DNA of 50,489 nt, taken from NCBI GenBank assembly GCA_012727895.1, contig JAAYGG010000062.1:1-50489 (forward strand). Direction: 5' to 3'. The DNA is from Bacillota bacterium (GTDB lineage: Bacteria > Bacillota > UBA4882 > UBA10575). The notes beneath the pieces were generated by a model that worked only from the letters and a program-made list of their open reading frames with translations, ran no database searches and had not been told where the DNA came from. The translations under genes and the position numbers were made by a program. Positions 18,047-26,330 of this stretch are shown here, one piece after another. How positions within the stretch are numbered: position 1 is the stretch's first letter; each line of letters starts with the position of its first letter.

Positions 18047-18640
18047 ATGTCGGAAGAGACACAGAAGATTCTTTTACGTCCTTTTACTGAAGAAGACCTG
18101 CCTGCTATGGTTAGTTGGAACAATGATCCCGAAATCGAGTATCTTGTGGATCGTTGTTTACCAAAGACTTTGGGAAAATGCCTGGCTTGGTTTAAAAAGC
18201 ATTCCGGCGAGAGGAATTACCGTCTATATGCGTTGGAGAATGAGGAAGGGCGCCTTATCGGCGAGGTGGAATTGGATCATATTTGTTGGAAAAGAAGAGA
18301 AGCAGAGCTTCGGATTAGGATTGGTGAGAAACCATACTGGAACAGGGGTTACGGAACCCTTGCCCTCCGGGAGATTTTGGAGAAAGCTTTTTTTGATTTC
18401 CGGTTGGACTCCGTTTATTTACGGGTTTACACTTTTAACCGGCGTGCGGTTCATTGTTATGAAAAGGTGGGCTTTCGCAAAGAGGCTTTTTTAAGACGCC
18501 GGTTGGACAAGGATTGGAAAGAAATTCTACTGATGAGGATTGACAAAGACCGTTTTTTAAAGAGCCGCTTCAATAAGCAAGCCTTTAGAAAAAGGGGGAA
18601 AACGGATGGAAAAGAAGATCAGGGTTTTACTGGCGGATAA
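18047..18640 (+). CDS. GNAT-family N-acetyltransferase (RimJ/RimL-like)
   Basis: Transfers an acetyl group from acetyl-CoA to an unknown amine. The fold is readable: RPFTEEDLPAMVSWNNDPEI at the N-terminus, GEVELDHICWKRREAELRIRIG, the acetyl-CoA loop with KPYWNRGYGTLALREIL and VYTFNRRAVHCYEKVGF. ATG 18047 follows AAAGGAG. The basic C-terminal tail runs 35 bases into spo0A in another frame, so the two are likely translationally coupled. Upstream (17884-18046) is a 163-base gap with no gene other than a start-stop ATG-TAA behind a good GGAGGTG at about 17934. Confidence 0.88.
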   Translation: MSEETQKILLRPFTEEDLPAMVSWNNDPEIEYLVDRCLPKTLGKCLAWFKKHSGERNYRLYALENEEGRLIGEVELDHICWKRREAELRIRIGEKPYWNRGYGTLALREILEKAFFDFRLDSVYLRVYTFNRRAVHCYEKVGFRKEAFLRRRLDKDWKEILLMRIDKDRFLKSRFNKQAFRKRGKTDGKEDQGFTGG

Positions 18641-19418
18641 CAACAAAGAACTGTGCCACGTTTTAACAGAACATATCAAGCAGCATGACGATTTGGAACT
18701 GATCGGGAGCGCCTATGACGGTCTGGAAGCCGTGGAAATGGTGAAAAAAGATGCACCCGATGTCCTGGTTTTGGATATTTCCATGCCGTACCTGGATGGA
18801 ATCGGGGTGATGGAACGCCTTAGCGAGTTGGAGACAAGGCCGCGGGTGATTGTTTTGACCGCTTTTGAACAGGAATCAATGGTCCAAAGGATGATTAATA
18901 TGGGTGCCGATTACTACATAGTAAAACCCTTTGATACATCGATCTTGCTGGACCGGATCCGGCAATTTGGCCGTTTTTCCGGTAAAGCCAGTGACGGTAA
19001 GGGGATATACCGGCCGGTGGACGGTTATACCGTCACAAAAGATTCGGCCAAGGTTAATCTGGAGATGGAAATTACCAAGCTCTTTCACGAAATGGGGATT
19101 CCCGCCCATTTTCGCGGTTATGCCTACTTGCGCGAGGCGATCATGATGGCCGTCCGCGACCCGGTGGTTCTGGGAAATATAACGAAGAATCTCTACCCGA
19201 AGATTGCGGAGAAGTTCCGTTCAACGCCCAGCGGGGTCGAATCCGCCATCCGTCATACCATCGCCATCGGGTGGGAAAGAGGGAACCACGAATGTTTCCA
19301 GGAGATCTTCGGCGATGCGCGAGACAGAAAAAAGGGGAAATTCCCAACAACCGCGTCGTTTATTGCCAAGGTGGCTGATAAAATGCGTTTGGCGGTCAAA
19401 AGCGAGGAAAAATCATGA
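18606..19418 (+). CDS. spo0A: Sporulation master regulator Spo0A
   Basis: A phosphorelay-fed response regulator that commits the cell to sporulation. Residues 1-125 are the receiver: phosphoacceptor D57 in VLVLDISMPYLDG, a Thr in IVLTAF and a Lys in IVKPFD. The effector domain from about 158 contains ITKLFHEMGIPAHFRGYAYLREAI and the recognition region with TPSGVESAIRHTIAIGWERG. The acidic pocket reads ADNN (residues 10-13), where the Bacillus protein has ADDN; the second Mg-binding Asp is therefore Asn. Length (270 aa) is normal. The start lies inside the GNAT gene with AGGGGG upstream. Confidence 0.97.
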   Translation: MEKKIRVLLADNNKELCHVLTEHIKQHDDLELIGSAYDGLEAVEMVKKDAPDVLVLDISMPYLDGIGVMERLSELETRPRVIVLTAFEQESMVQRMINMGADYYIVKPFDTSILLDRIRQFGRFSGKASDGKGIYRPVDGYTVTKDSAKVNLEMEITKLFHEMGIPAHFRGYAYLREAIMMAVRDPVVLGNITKNLYPKIAEKFRSTPSGVESAIRHTIAIGWERGNHECFQEIFGDARDRKKGKFPTTASFIAKVADKMRLAVKSEEKS

Positions 19419-19447
19419 TTACATAAAATTATCCTTGCCAGTGCTTT

Positions 19448-19471
19448 GACCGTAGTGGCGCGGTCTTGTTT
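19448..19471 (+). terminator. Weak hairpin after spo0A
   Basis: GACCG (19448-19452) pairs with CGGTC (19461-19465), followed by TTGTTT. The stem is only 5 bp, and the T-rich end doubles as a possible -35 box. Confidence 0.3.
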
Positions 19472-19494
19472 GCCATAGGAAAACCGGTTATAAT
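19466..19494 (+). promoter_or_regulatory. Probable sigma-A promoter for the FHA-phosphatase-kinase run
   Basis: TTGTTT (19466-19471), a 17-base spacer and a perfect TATAAT (19489-19494). The -35 is weak (3 of 6). Confidence 0.55.
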
Positions 19495-19541
19495 GAAAAA
19501 GAAGGTGAATACAGCCAGGGTGGTTCTGGTAAGGCGGGAGG

Positions 19542-19964
19542 TTGGGACGGCAATTGTCCGGTGAGACCAGAGAACATTTGCAGGCCGGGGATACCAGGAA
19601 ATTTTACCGGAAAAAGAAGAAAGAAGCGCGGACACAGGTTCCGCTCAGGATTTTGGTGGTGGTTGAAGGGCCTGACAAGGACCGGGAATTTATCTTACTT
19701 CCCTGCCAGATGAGGATTGGACGTCATCCGGATAATCATATTTACCTTTCCGATAGCCTGGTTTCGCGCAGGCATGCGGTTTTGGATTATGACCGGAAAC
19801 TCAGGAAGTATTTGCTTGTGGATTTGCAGAGTACGAACGGGACCTATCTTAATGACCGGAGAATAGAAAAGGGGTTTTTATCTCCTGGCGACCGGATCCG
19901 GGTAGGCGGTTCGGTTCTGGAGTTTATTAACCCGTGCGCAAAAGGGCATGAGATTGGGCCGTAA
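19542..19964 (+). CDS. FHA-domain phosphothreonine-binding protein
   Basis: Reads phosphothreonine marks. The FHA core spans about residues 40-130 with the conserved residues: MRIGRHPDNHIYL (Arg), SLVSRRHAVLDYD (Ser and His) and DLQSTNGTYLND (Asn). The N-terminal 35 residues are basic and low in structure. The start is uncertain: TTG 19542 abuts a GGGAGG with no spacing, and TTG 19554 is 12 bases after it. It lies directly before the PP2C phosphatase and PASTA kinase genes, a strong hint that it binds targets of that kinase. The last 17 bases overlap an alternative upstream start of the phosphatase. Confidence 0.86.
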   Translation: MGRQLSGETREHLQAGDTRKFYRKKKKEARTQVPLRILVVVEGPDKDREFILLPCQMRIGRHPDNHIYLSDSLVSRRHAVLDYDRKLRKYLLVDLQSTNGTYLNDRRIEKGFLSPGDRIRVGGSVLEFINPCAKGHEIGP

Positions 19965-19995
19965 GCAGGGACCGGGGTGTTTGGAGGGTAAGCTT

Positions 19996-20691
19996 ATGGA
20001 GATCGGCACCGCATCCGATGTCGGGAAAAGCAGGAAGATTAATGAGGACAGCTTGGGCTACCGGGGGAACCTGTTCGTAATCGCCGATGGCATGGGCGGG
20101 CACAATGCGGGAGAGATCGCCAGTGCCTTGGCAGTAGAGGAAGTCCTCCGGATGTCGTCGTGCGGAACTGATTTTCTCCGGGAACTGCCCCATATCATAA
20201 ACCGGGCGAACCAGGCGATCTTGGACCATGCCGCCGCCTATCCGGATTGCCGGGGAATGGGTACGACCATTGCCATCCTGCAACTGGAAGAAGGGCGGGC
20301 CCGGGTGGCCCATGTCGGGGACAGCCGGGTGTACTGGTGGGACCAGGAAAAGCTTCTCCGGGTCACCCGGGACCATTCGGTTGTCGAGGAATTGCTGCTC
20401 CATGGAGGGATAACCCGGGAGGAGGCTGCCTATCACCCGCAGAGGCATGTCCTGACCAGGGCATTGGGGATCCCCGGGGAGGTCAAGGCGGAGAGTACGG
20501 AGTTTGCCACCGGCAAGGGCGACCGGATTTTAATGTGTACCGACGGCCTTACATCCATGCTGACCGATGACGATATCGCCTCCTTGCTTGCCCGGGACGA
20601 ACCGGCCCAGAAAATTGCCGAGTTATTGGTGGCTGAAGCCAACAAACGGGGCGGGCATGATAATATTTCCGTGATTGTCGTTTTTCTATGA
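19996..20691 (+). CDS. prpC: PP2C-type Ser/Thr protein phosphatase (PrpC/Stp)
   Basis: Removes phosphate from Ser/Thr targets of the neighbouring kinase. Metal-binding motifs in order: VGKSRKINEDS, VIADGMGGHNAGE, AHVGDSRVYWW, LTRALG, ILMCTDGLTSMLTDDDI and GGHDNISVIVV. Length (231 aa) is normal. ATG 19996 follows GGAGGG (19982-19987); an in-frame ATG at 19948 is less likely. The phosphatase-kinase-RsgA-Rpe order is the standard Firmicutes arrangement. Confidence 0.96.
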   Translation: MEIGTASDVGKSRKINEDSLGYRGNLFVIADGMGGHNAGEIASALAVEEVLRMSSCGTDFLRELPHIINRANQAILDHAAAYPDCRGMGTTIAILQLEEGRARVAHVGDSRVYWWDQEKLLRVTRDHSVVEELLLHGGITREEAAYHPQRHVLTRALGIPGEVKAESTEFATGKGDRILMCTDGLTSMLTDDDIASLLARDEPAQKIAELLVAEANKRGGHDNISVIVVFL

Positions 20692-20781
20692 GAAGGAATT
20701 TCCCTTAAACCGGCGAAGAAAGTAGGGAGGGTTTATTTTTAAAGCGTGGACGCTACTATCCGGCCTGGAGAGGTGAAATTG

Positions 20782-22509
20782 GTGATCGGTCAACTCCTGG
20801 GAAATAGATACCGGATCCTGGAACTGATCGGCGAGGGCGGTATGGCTCTGGTCTACAAGGCCGAGTGTGTTCTTCTCCAACGGACAGTGGCGGTTAAAGT
20901 CCTGCGCCCTCAGTACTCCTCGGATAAAGAGTTTGTAACGAGGTTCAGGCGGGAGGCACAGGCGGCGGCCAGCCTTTCCCATCCGAATGTGGTCAATATC
21001 TATGATGTCGGGGAGGATGCGGGAGTCCACTATATTGTTATGGAACTTATTGAGGGCGATAATTTGAAGTCCTTAATCCGTAAGGAAGCGCCATTACCGG
21101 TAAATCAGGCGCTCCGTATCGCCCTTCAGATTTGTGAAGCATTGCGCCATGCCCATGACCATAATATCATTCACCGGGATATCAAACCCCATAATATCCT
21201 TTTAACCGGCGACGGGAGGGTGAAGGTCACCGATTTCGGGATTGCCCGGGCGATCAGTGCCGGGGGGTTTACCCAAACGGGGGTGGTTATGGGTTCGGTC
21301 CAGTATTTCTCACCGGAACAGGCTAAGGGGTCGCCGGTGGGACCCCAGTCCGACCTCTATGCTTTGGGGTGTGTGCTTTATGAGATGCTCACCGGTGAAG
21401 TGCCCTTTAACGGAGAGAGCCCTATCGCCATTGCTTTAAAACATATCCAGGAAAAGCCCCTTCCTGTTCAGGAAGTCCGTCCCGGGTTGCCTCCGGGAGT
21501 GGTCAGGATCATTGAAAAAGCCATGGCCAAGGATTTGGAAGAGAGATACCCCTCGGCCTGGAGCATGATCATTGATCTCCGGACGGCACTGGGGCTCGAA
21601 GGGCCGGAAGAGGAGCGGGGCGAGGATTATCCAACGCAAATTTTAACCGCCCCGGTTGGGGTTGGGGAAGAGCGGGAAGGAAAAAAGGAATACCCGCGTT
21701 TTCCCGATGAACCGGAAGAGGCGGAAGAAGAAGGGGCAAAAAAAGCTCGAAGTTGGGCTTGGCTGGTGATAACCGTCTTTGCCGCACTGCTTCTTTTTGG
21801 CGTTAGTTTCTTGTTTTTTATCCCCTCGCAACCGGTGACAAGGGTCCCGGACATAACCGGCCTTACTTTGGTGGAGGCGAAAAACCAGGCGGCCGAGTAC
21901 GGGCTGGGAGTGAAGACGGTCCGCCACGACTATAGTGAAACGGTGCCCCTGGGGCATATTATCACCCAGGATCCCAAACCCGGCCGTTCCCTGCGGCGGG
22001 GAAGGGAGATTGAGGTTGTGCTCAGCAGGGGGAAAGAGATGGTTGTGGTGCCGGACCTCTCGGGAAAAACGCGGATTGAGGCGGAGATCATACTGGAAGA
22101 CGCCAGGTTGAAACTGGGTGATATCTATCATGAACCCAGTAGTGAGGTGCCCCGCGGGTTGGTTGTCCGGCAGAAACCCGCCCCCAATTTGCAGATCGAA
22201 AGAGGGGCGACGGTCGATTTATACTTGAGCAGGGGCCAGGATTACGTGGAGATGCCGAATTTTATTGGCCGGCCGCTGGTGGAGGTCCAGGCGGAACTGG
22301 CGAGCCTTGGTTTGGTCTCCAACCTGGTGACTGAGAAATACAGTGTTTACCCGCGGGGGCAGATTTTGGATCACCAGCCGGCGCCGGGGAGTATCGTCCC
22401 GGTGGGGACACCGGTCAATTTTGTGGTCAGCGGGACTCCGGGAAGGAATAACCGGGAAGACGCGGGCTTGGACGGTCTGTATGAAGAAGAGGAACCCGGG
22501 GATTTTTAG
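20782..22509 (+). CDS. prkC: Membrane Ser/Thr kinase with three PASTA domains (PrkC type)
   Basis: Senses muropeptides or lipid II outside and phosphorylates proteins inside. The kinase domain (1-270) has GEGGMALVY, catalytic Lys K39, HRDIKPHNIL near residue 132 and DFGIARA. A linker rich in Glu and Lys leads to one membrane span (about 324-348, LVITVFAALLLFGVSFLFF). Outside lie three PASTA repeats (VPDITGLTLVEA, VPDLSGKTRIEA, MPNFIGRPLVEV). GTG 20782 is chosen because GGAGAGG lies upstream at suitable distance and the N-terminus then matches PrkC; GTG 20746 is the longer choice. In Bacillus PrkC acts in germination. Confidence 0.96.
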   Translation: MIGQLLGNRYRILELIGEGGMALVYKAECVLLQRTVAVKVLRPQYSSDKEFVTRFRREAQAAASLSHPNVVNIYDVGEDAGVHYIVMELIEGDNLKSLIRKEAPLPVNQALRIALQICEALRHAHDHNIIHRDIKPHNILLTGDGRVKVTDFGIARAISAGGFTQTGVVMGSVQYFSPEQAKGSPVGPQSDLYALGCVLYEMLTGEVPFNGESPIAIALKHIQEKPLPVQEVRPGLPPGVVRIIEKAMAKDLEERYPSAWSMIIDLRTALGLEGPEEERGEDYPTQILTAPVGVGEEREGKKEYPRFPDEPEEAEEEGAKKARSWAWLVITVFAALLLFGVSFLFFIPSQPVTRVPDITGLTLVEAKNQAAEYGLGVKTVRHDYSETVPLGHIITQDPKPGRSLRRGREIEVVLSRGKEMVVVPDLSGKTRIEAEIILEDARLKLGDIYHEPSSEVPRGLVVRQKPAPNLQIERGATVDLYLSRGQDYVEMPNFIGRPLVEVQAELASLGLVSNLVTEKYSVYPRGQILDHQPAPGSIVPVGTPVNFVVSGTPGRNNREDAGLDGLYEEEEPGDF

Positions 22510-22608
22510 GGATAATAAAGAAAACCGGTTGACCATGAAGGCAGCCGCGGGAGGGTAAAACGAGGAGATATTTACCGGCAGTACGATGGGAAAGGAGGAA
22601 AAGCGGGA

Positions 22609-23490
22609 TTGCCTGAAGGGCGTGTGGTCCGGGCGGTCGGCGGGTTTTATGACCTGAAGAACGGGGGGAAGGAGGTCAGAGCCCGGGCCCGCGGGAAGTT
22701 CCGGGGGCAGGAAACCATATATGTAGGGGACTGGGTGGAGTATAGCCTGACGCCGGACGGCGGGGGCGTAATCGAAAAGATCCTCCCCCGCAAGAACCTG
22801 TTAAAAAGGCCGTATGTGGCCAATGTCAACCGGATACTCTTGATTTTTGCCTTCAAAGATCCCGTTTGCCCCCGGTTATTGATAGACCGGTTTTTATTGC
22901 TGGCGGAGGATTCCGGCCTTGAAACCGTACTGGTCTTCAATAAGGCGGATTTGGCCGGCGAGGGCGAGCAGGAAGAACTGGCCGGGCCTTACCGGGATCT
23001 CGGGTACCGGGTTATTTACACCAGCGCCCTCATGCAGCAGGGAAAAGAAGATTTACTGGAGACGGTAGCGGAAGACGTGACTGTTCTAGCCGGGCCGTCC
23101 GGGGTGGGCAAATCCTCCCTGATAAATATGATTAACCCTGCTTTTCGCCTGAAAACCGGGGAAGTAAGCGAAAAAATCGGGCGTGGGCGGCATACCACCC
23201 GCCGGGTGGAGTTGCTTCCCATTACAGGAAAGGGCTTTATCGTTGACACCCCGGGTTTTTCCCGTCTGGATCTGGATTTTATTGACGGGGCCCGCGGGTT
23301 AAGCCGCCTTTTTCCCGATATTGCCGGTAAGGCGGCAAATTGCCGTTTCACCGGTTGCCGGCATGTAAAGGAACCCGGCTGCGCCGTAAGGGAAGCGGTG
23401 GAGAAAGAAGCGGTTTATCCCTGGCGTTATGAACACTACCTGATCTTTTTGGAAGAGATCGAGCAACTTGCCGCGGAAAAGTATCGTTAA
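22609..23490 (+). CDS. rsgA: Ribosome small-subunit GTPase RsgA (CpgA/YloQ)
   Basis: A circularly permuted GTPase that checks 30S maturation. Order: N-terminal OB fold (1-60), then G4 NKAD near residue 111, G1 GPSGVGKSS near 162 and G3 DTPGFSRLD, i.e. the permuted order. A zinc motif follows with CRFTGCRHVKEPGC. Length (293 aa) is normal. TTG 22609 has AAAGGAGG upstream. In Bacillus CpgA is phosphorylated by PrkC, encoded next door. Confidence 0.96.
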   Translation: MPEGRVVRAVGGFYDLKNGGKEVRARARGKFRGQETIYVGDWVEYSLTPDGGGVIEKILPRKNLLKRPYVANVNRILLIFAFKDPVCPRLLIDRFLLLAEDSGLETVLVFNKADLAGEGEQEELAGPYRDLGYRVIYTSALMQQGKEDLLETVAEDVTVLAGPSGVGKSSLINMINPAFRLKTGEVSEKIGRGRHTTRRVELLPITGKGFIVDTPGFSRLDLDFIDGARGLSRLFPDIAGKAANCRFTGCRHVKEPGCAVREAVEKEAVYPWRYEHYLIFLEEIEQLAAEKYR

Positions 23491-23517
23491 ACAGGGAATG
23501 AAGCAAGGGGTTGAAAA

Positions 23518-24174
23518 ATGAAAAGAGCAATTCATGTGGCGCCCTCGATTCTTGACGCCGACTTTGCCAATTTAGAGAAGGAACTGGATAAGATTGCCAC
23601 AGCCGATTGGCTGCATCTGGATATCATGGACGGGCACTTTGTGCCCAACCTCTCCTTTGGACCGCCGGTCGTGAAGAGGTTGCGGGGGAAGACGGCATTG
23701 CCCATGGACGCCCATTTAATGGTGACCAACCCGGAGGCCCTAATCCCCCTCTTTGTTGAAGCCGGTGTGGAGATGATCACCGTTCACCTTGAGACCACAC
23801 CCCACCTTCACCGTTTGGTCTCCTGGATCCGCGCGGAAGGGCTGAAGGCTGGTGTGGCGCTCAACCCCGCTACTCCTTTGGACGGGCTCGAACTGGTGCT
23901 GCCCGATTTGGAGTTGGTCCTGCTGATGACTGTTAACCCGGGTTATGGCGGGCAAAAGCTCATCCGGGGAGTGCTGGAAAAAGTGGAAAGGCTCCGCAAG
24001 TATCTTGATGAAAGAGACCTTGCTTGCCGGATTGGGGTTGATGGGGGCATAAACATGGAAACGGCCAGGGATGTTATTGCGGCAGGGGCCGATCATTTGG
24101 TGGCTGGAACATATATCTTCAGCTCTCCGGATCCGGCCGCAGCACTGCAAAGTCTGAGAAATATCACTGTGTAA
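23518..24174 (+). CDS. rpe: Ribulose-phosphate 3-epimerase
   Basis: Interconverts ribulose 5-phosphate and xylulose 5-phosphate in the pentose phosphate pathway. Signatures: APSILDADFANL, WLHLDIMDGHFVPNLSFGPP, MDAHLMVTNPE, MTVNPGYGGQKLI and GVDGGINMETA. Length (218 aa) is normal. It follows rsgA as in most Firmicutes. The usual thiN and spoVM genes are not found after it; cheX follows after 12 bases. Confidence 0.96.
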   Translation: MKRAIHVAPSILDADFANLEKELDKIATADWLHLDIMDGHFVPNLSFGPPVVKRLRGKTALPMDAHLMVTNPEALIPLFVEAGVEMITVHLETTPHLHRLVSWIRAEGLKAGVALNPATPLDGLELVLPDLELVLLMTVNPGYGGQKLIRGVLEKVERLRKYLDERDLACRIGVDGGINMETARDVIAAGADHLVAGTYIFSSPDPAAALQSLRNITV

Positions 24175-24186
24175 GGAGGGTAAAAG

Positions 24187-24672
24187 GTGGCCTTTCAGCA
24201 TATAGACTCGTTCGTTGAAGCCGTGTATACTGTTTTCGCGGAGATGTTGAACCCGGAAATGAAAGAGGTTAAGGCGGGAAAGCCGTTCTTCAACGATGAC
24301 CCGTTGCGCAGTTACGAGATTGTGGTTTTAGTGGGTGTCTTGGGCGATATCCATGGACAGGTGATTTGCGGCATGACAGAGGAGACGGCGAAGAAAATTA
24401 TCTCCCGCATGTTGGAAATGCCGGTCGAAAAGATTGATGAGATGGGAAAGAGCGCCATCTGCGAATTGAAGAATATTATCGTCGGAAACGCCAGTACCAA
24501 CCTTTCCCATGTGGGCTACAAGTGCCTGATCACACCGCCCCTCATTATGATGGGCGGACATGTGCCCAGCTTTTTAGAGCATGTTGATACCGCCCTGGCA
24601 ATACCGATTGATACCCCCTACGGAAAAGTCGAAATCAATCTTTCCCTGCGCAAAGATGACCTGGCATCATAA
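24187..24672 (+). CDS. cheX: CheX-like response-regulator phosphatase (first copy)
   Basis: CheX proteins dephosphorylate CheY-type receivers. The E-x-x-N catalytic pair is visible in CELKNIIVGNAST (helix after KMDEMGKSAI-like region), preceded by VICGMTEETAKKIISRML. Length (161 aa) is normal. GTG 24187 follows TAAGGAGGG. No chemotaxis or flagellar gene is near; it lies between rpe and ireB. A paralogue with the same MTEETAKK motif is at 38797..39267. The target may be a non-chemotaxis receiver; that is inference. Confidence 0.87.
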   Translation: MAFQHIDSFVEAVYTVFAEMLNPEMKEVKAGKPFFNDDPLRSYEIVVLVGVLGDIHGQVICGMTEETAKKIISRMLEMPVEKIDEMGKSAICELKNIIVGNASTNLSHVGYKCLITPPLIMMGGHVPSFLEHVDTALAIPIDTPYGKVEINLSLRKDDLAS

Positions 24673-24693
24673 ACAGATTAGGGAGGCGGGTTA

Positions 24694-24963
24694 ATGGAGA
24701 ATAATTTAACCGGCGCAACCATGCGCTTTAGACCGCGCGATGAAGAACAAGCCCAGGAGATTAGCCAGGTATTAAGAGAAGTCTGCCTGGCCTTGCAAGA
24801 AAAGGGTTACGACCCTTTGGACCAGATTGTGGGTTATCTTCTTTCCGGAGATCCGGCCTACATCACCAGTCACCGGAATGCCAGGGTATTGATTCGCAGA
24901 ATTGACCGGGACCAGATTCTTGAGGAACTAGTCCGGTTTTATCTGGGAAGAGAGGGAAGCTGA
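24694..24963 (+). CDS. ireB: IreB family regulatory phosphoprotein (UPF0297)
   Basis: An 89-residue helical protein of the UPF0297 family. In Enterococcus IreB is a substrate of the PASTA kinase IreK, phosphorylated on two N-terminal threonines, and it lowers cephalosporin resistance. Here the N-terminus reads LTGATMRF, with Thr at 6 and 9 spaced as in that family. Conserved [26 protein letters not shown] follows. In many Firmicutes this gene sits by alaS and ruvX; here it is close to the kinase and overlaps the murA start by one base (TGATG). Confidence 0.93.
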   Translation: MENNLTGATMRFRPRDEEQAQEISQVLREVCLALQEKGYDPLDQIVGYLLSGDPAYITSHRNARVLIRRIDRDQILEELVRFYLGREGS

Positions 24964-26225
24964 TGTCTTCGATCCGGATCGAAGGTGGGAAAAGACTGCA
25001 AGGGCGGATCAAAATCAGCGGCTCCAAAAACAGTTGCCTGGCCTTAATGGCCGGGGCGGCTCTTGGCACGGAAGACGTGGTTTTAACCAATGTGCCGGTC
25101 AACACCGATGTGCAGATCATGGCCGCTCTCTTAAGAGAGATCGGCGTGAAAGTGGAAGAAAAAACCCCGGGTGTAATGGTGATCAATGGGGCAAACCTCA
25201 AGAGTATCTTAATCTCCCATGAACTTGCCCGGAAATTGCGGGCTTCTTTTTATTTGTCCGGGCTATTCCTTTCCCGCCTGGGAAAAGCTGAGGTTCCACT
25301 GCCGGGAGGGTGCTTTCTCGGGCCGCGGCCGGTTGATTTTCATATCAAAGGTTTCCAGGCCATGGGCGCCCAGGTCGCCATTGAGCATGGCTTAATGAAA
25401 GCCAGCCTGCACCGGCCCACCGGTAGCAGGATCTTTATTAACAGGAGGAGTATGGGGACGACAATCAACCTGATCCTCTTGGCGGTTTTGGCCGAAGGGA
25501 CCACCATTTTGGAGAATGCCGCCAAGGAACCGGAGATTGTGGATCTGGCCGTCCTTTTAAACTCCATGGGCGCCCAGGTTAGGGGGGCGGGTACCGAAGT
25601 CATCAGGATCCGGGGGGTCCGGGACTTGCACGGGACGGAGCATAGTATAATCCCGGACCGGATTGAAGCCGGAACGTATATGATGGCAGTGGCCGCGGCC
25701 GGCGGGGAAGTGGTTCTGGAGAACGTCATGGTTGACCATCTCCGGGCGCCCTTGATGAAGCTGCGTGAGGCCGGGCTGGAGGTGGAAGAAGGCGAGACCG
25801 ACCTGCGGCTCTCGGCCTCCGGGCGCTTGCAGGCGGTGGATGTGGAAACCGCGCCCTATCCCGGTTTCCCCACGGATCTCCAGCAACCGTTCGGCGCTTT
25901 GATGACCATGGCGGAAGGAACCAGTATCATCCGGGAGACCATTTACGACAACCGTTTCCGGTACCTGGATGAACTTACCCGGATGGGGGCCAACATCAAG
26001 GTTGACCGGGACCGGGCCATTATTAAAGGGGTACCGAAATTGAGCGGCGCGCCGGTGGAGACCCCGGATTTACGGGCCGGGGCGGCTCTCGTTGTTGCCG
26101 GGTTGGGCGCGGCAGGTGTGACCATTGTTGCCAATGCCGAGTGTATTGACCGCGGCTACGAGCAGATGGTGGAGAAGCTGAGAGCGGTTGGCGCCGCGAT
26201 TGAGAGGTGTCACCAAGGCGCTTGA
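24963..26225 (+). CDS. murA: UDP-N-acetylglucosamine 1-carboxyvinyltransferase MurA
   Basis: First committed step of peptidoglycan synthesis: adds enolpyruvate from PEP to UDP-GlcNAc. SGSKNSCLALMAGA holds the catalytic Lys (K22), and PLPGGCFLGPRPVDFH holds the active-site Cys (C117), the residue attacked by fosfomycin. Length (420 aa) is normal. It overlaps ireB by 1 base, so the two are likely co-translated. Coupling of an IreB-type kinase substrate to MurA is notable because IreK/PrkC signalling controls MurA levels in other Firmicutes. Confidence 0.97.
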   Translation: MSSIRIEGGKRLQGRIKISGSKNSCLALMAGAALGTEDVVLTNVPVNTDVQIMAALLREIGVKVEEKTPGVMVINGANLKSILISHELARKLRASFYLSGLFLSRLGKAEVPLPGGCFLGPRPVDFHIKGFQAMGAQVAIEHGLMKASLHRPTGSRIFINRRSMGTTINLILLAVLAEGTTILENAAKEPEIVDLAVLLNSMGAQVRGAGTEVIRIRGVRDLHGTEHSIIPDRIEAGTYMMAVAAAGGEVVLENVMVDHLRAPLMKLREAGLEVEEGETDLRLSASGRLQAVDVETAPYPGFPTDLQQPFGALMTMAEGTSIIRETIYDNRFRYLDELTRMGANIKVDRDRAIIKGVPKLSGAPVETPDLRAGAALVVAGLGAAGVTIVANAECIDRGYEQMVEKLRAVGAAIERCHQGA

Positions 26226-26238
26226 GCGCCTTGGTGAC
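26209..26238 (+). terminator. Strong hairpin spanning the murA stop codon
   Basis: A perfect 14-bp stem, GTCACCAAGGCGCT (26209-26222) with AGCGCCTTGGTGAC (26225-26238). It covers the last murA codons and has no T-run on either side. It may block 3' exonucleases or end transcription from either direction. Confidence 0.5.
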
Positions 26239-26240
26239 GT

Positions 26241-26330
26241 ATTCCGGGAGCAAGGAATTGGCCTTTAAACTCCCGCGGGATCACGTTGATAAGGGCAATC
26301 TCCTCGCTCCGGCTCATTCCGGGAGCAAGG
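26241..26330. repeat. Two copies of a 15-base direct repeat
   Basis: ATTCCGGGAGCAAGG occurs at 26241-26255 and 26316-26330, 60 bases apart. The second copy overlaps the end of the phosphosulfolactate synthase gene (including most of its stop codon). It may be a remnant of local duplication. Confidence 0.6.

Noticed and set aside
19493-19564. A 23-codon open frame before the FHA gene
   Set aside because: Its ATG overlaps the TATAAT box and has no ribosome binding site, so it is unlikely to be translated.
24175-24186. spoVM or thiN after rpe, as in Bacillus
   Set aside because: Only 12 bases separate rpe from cheX and no matching small frame is seen.
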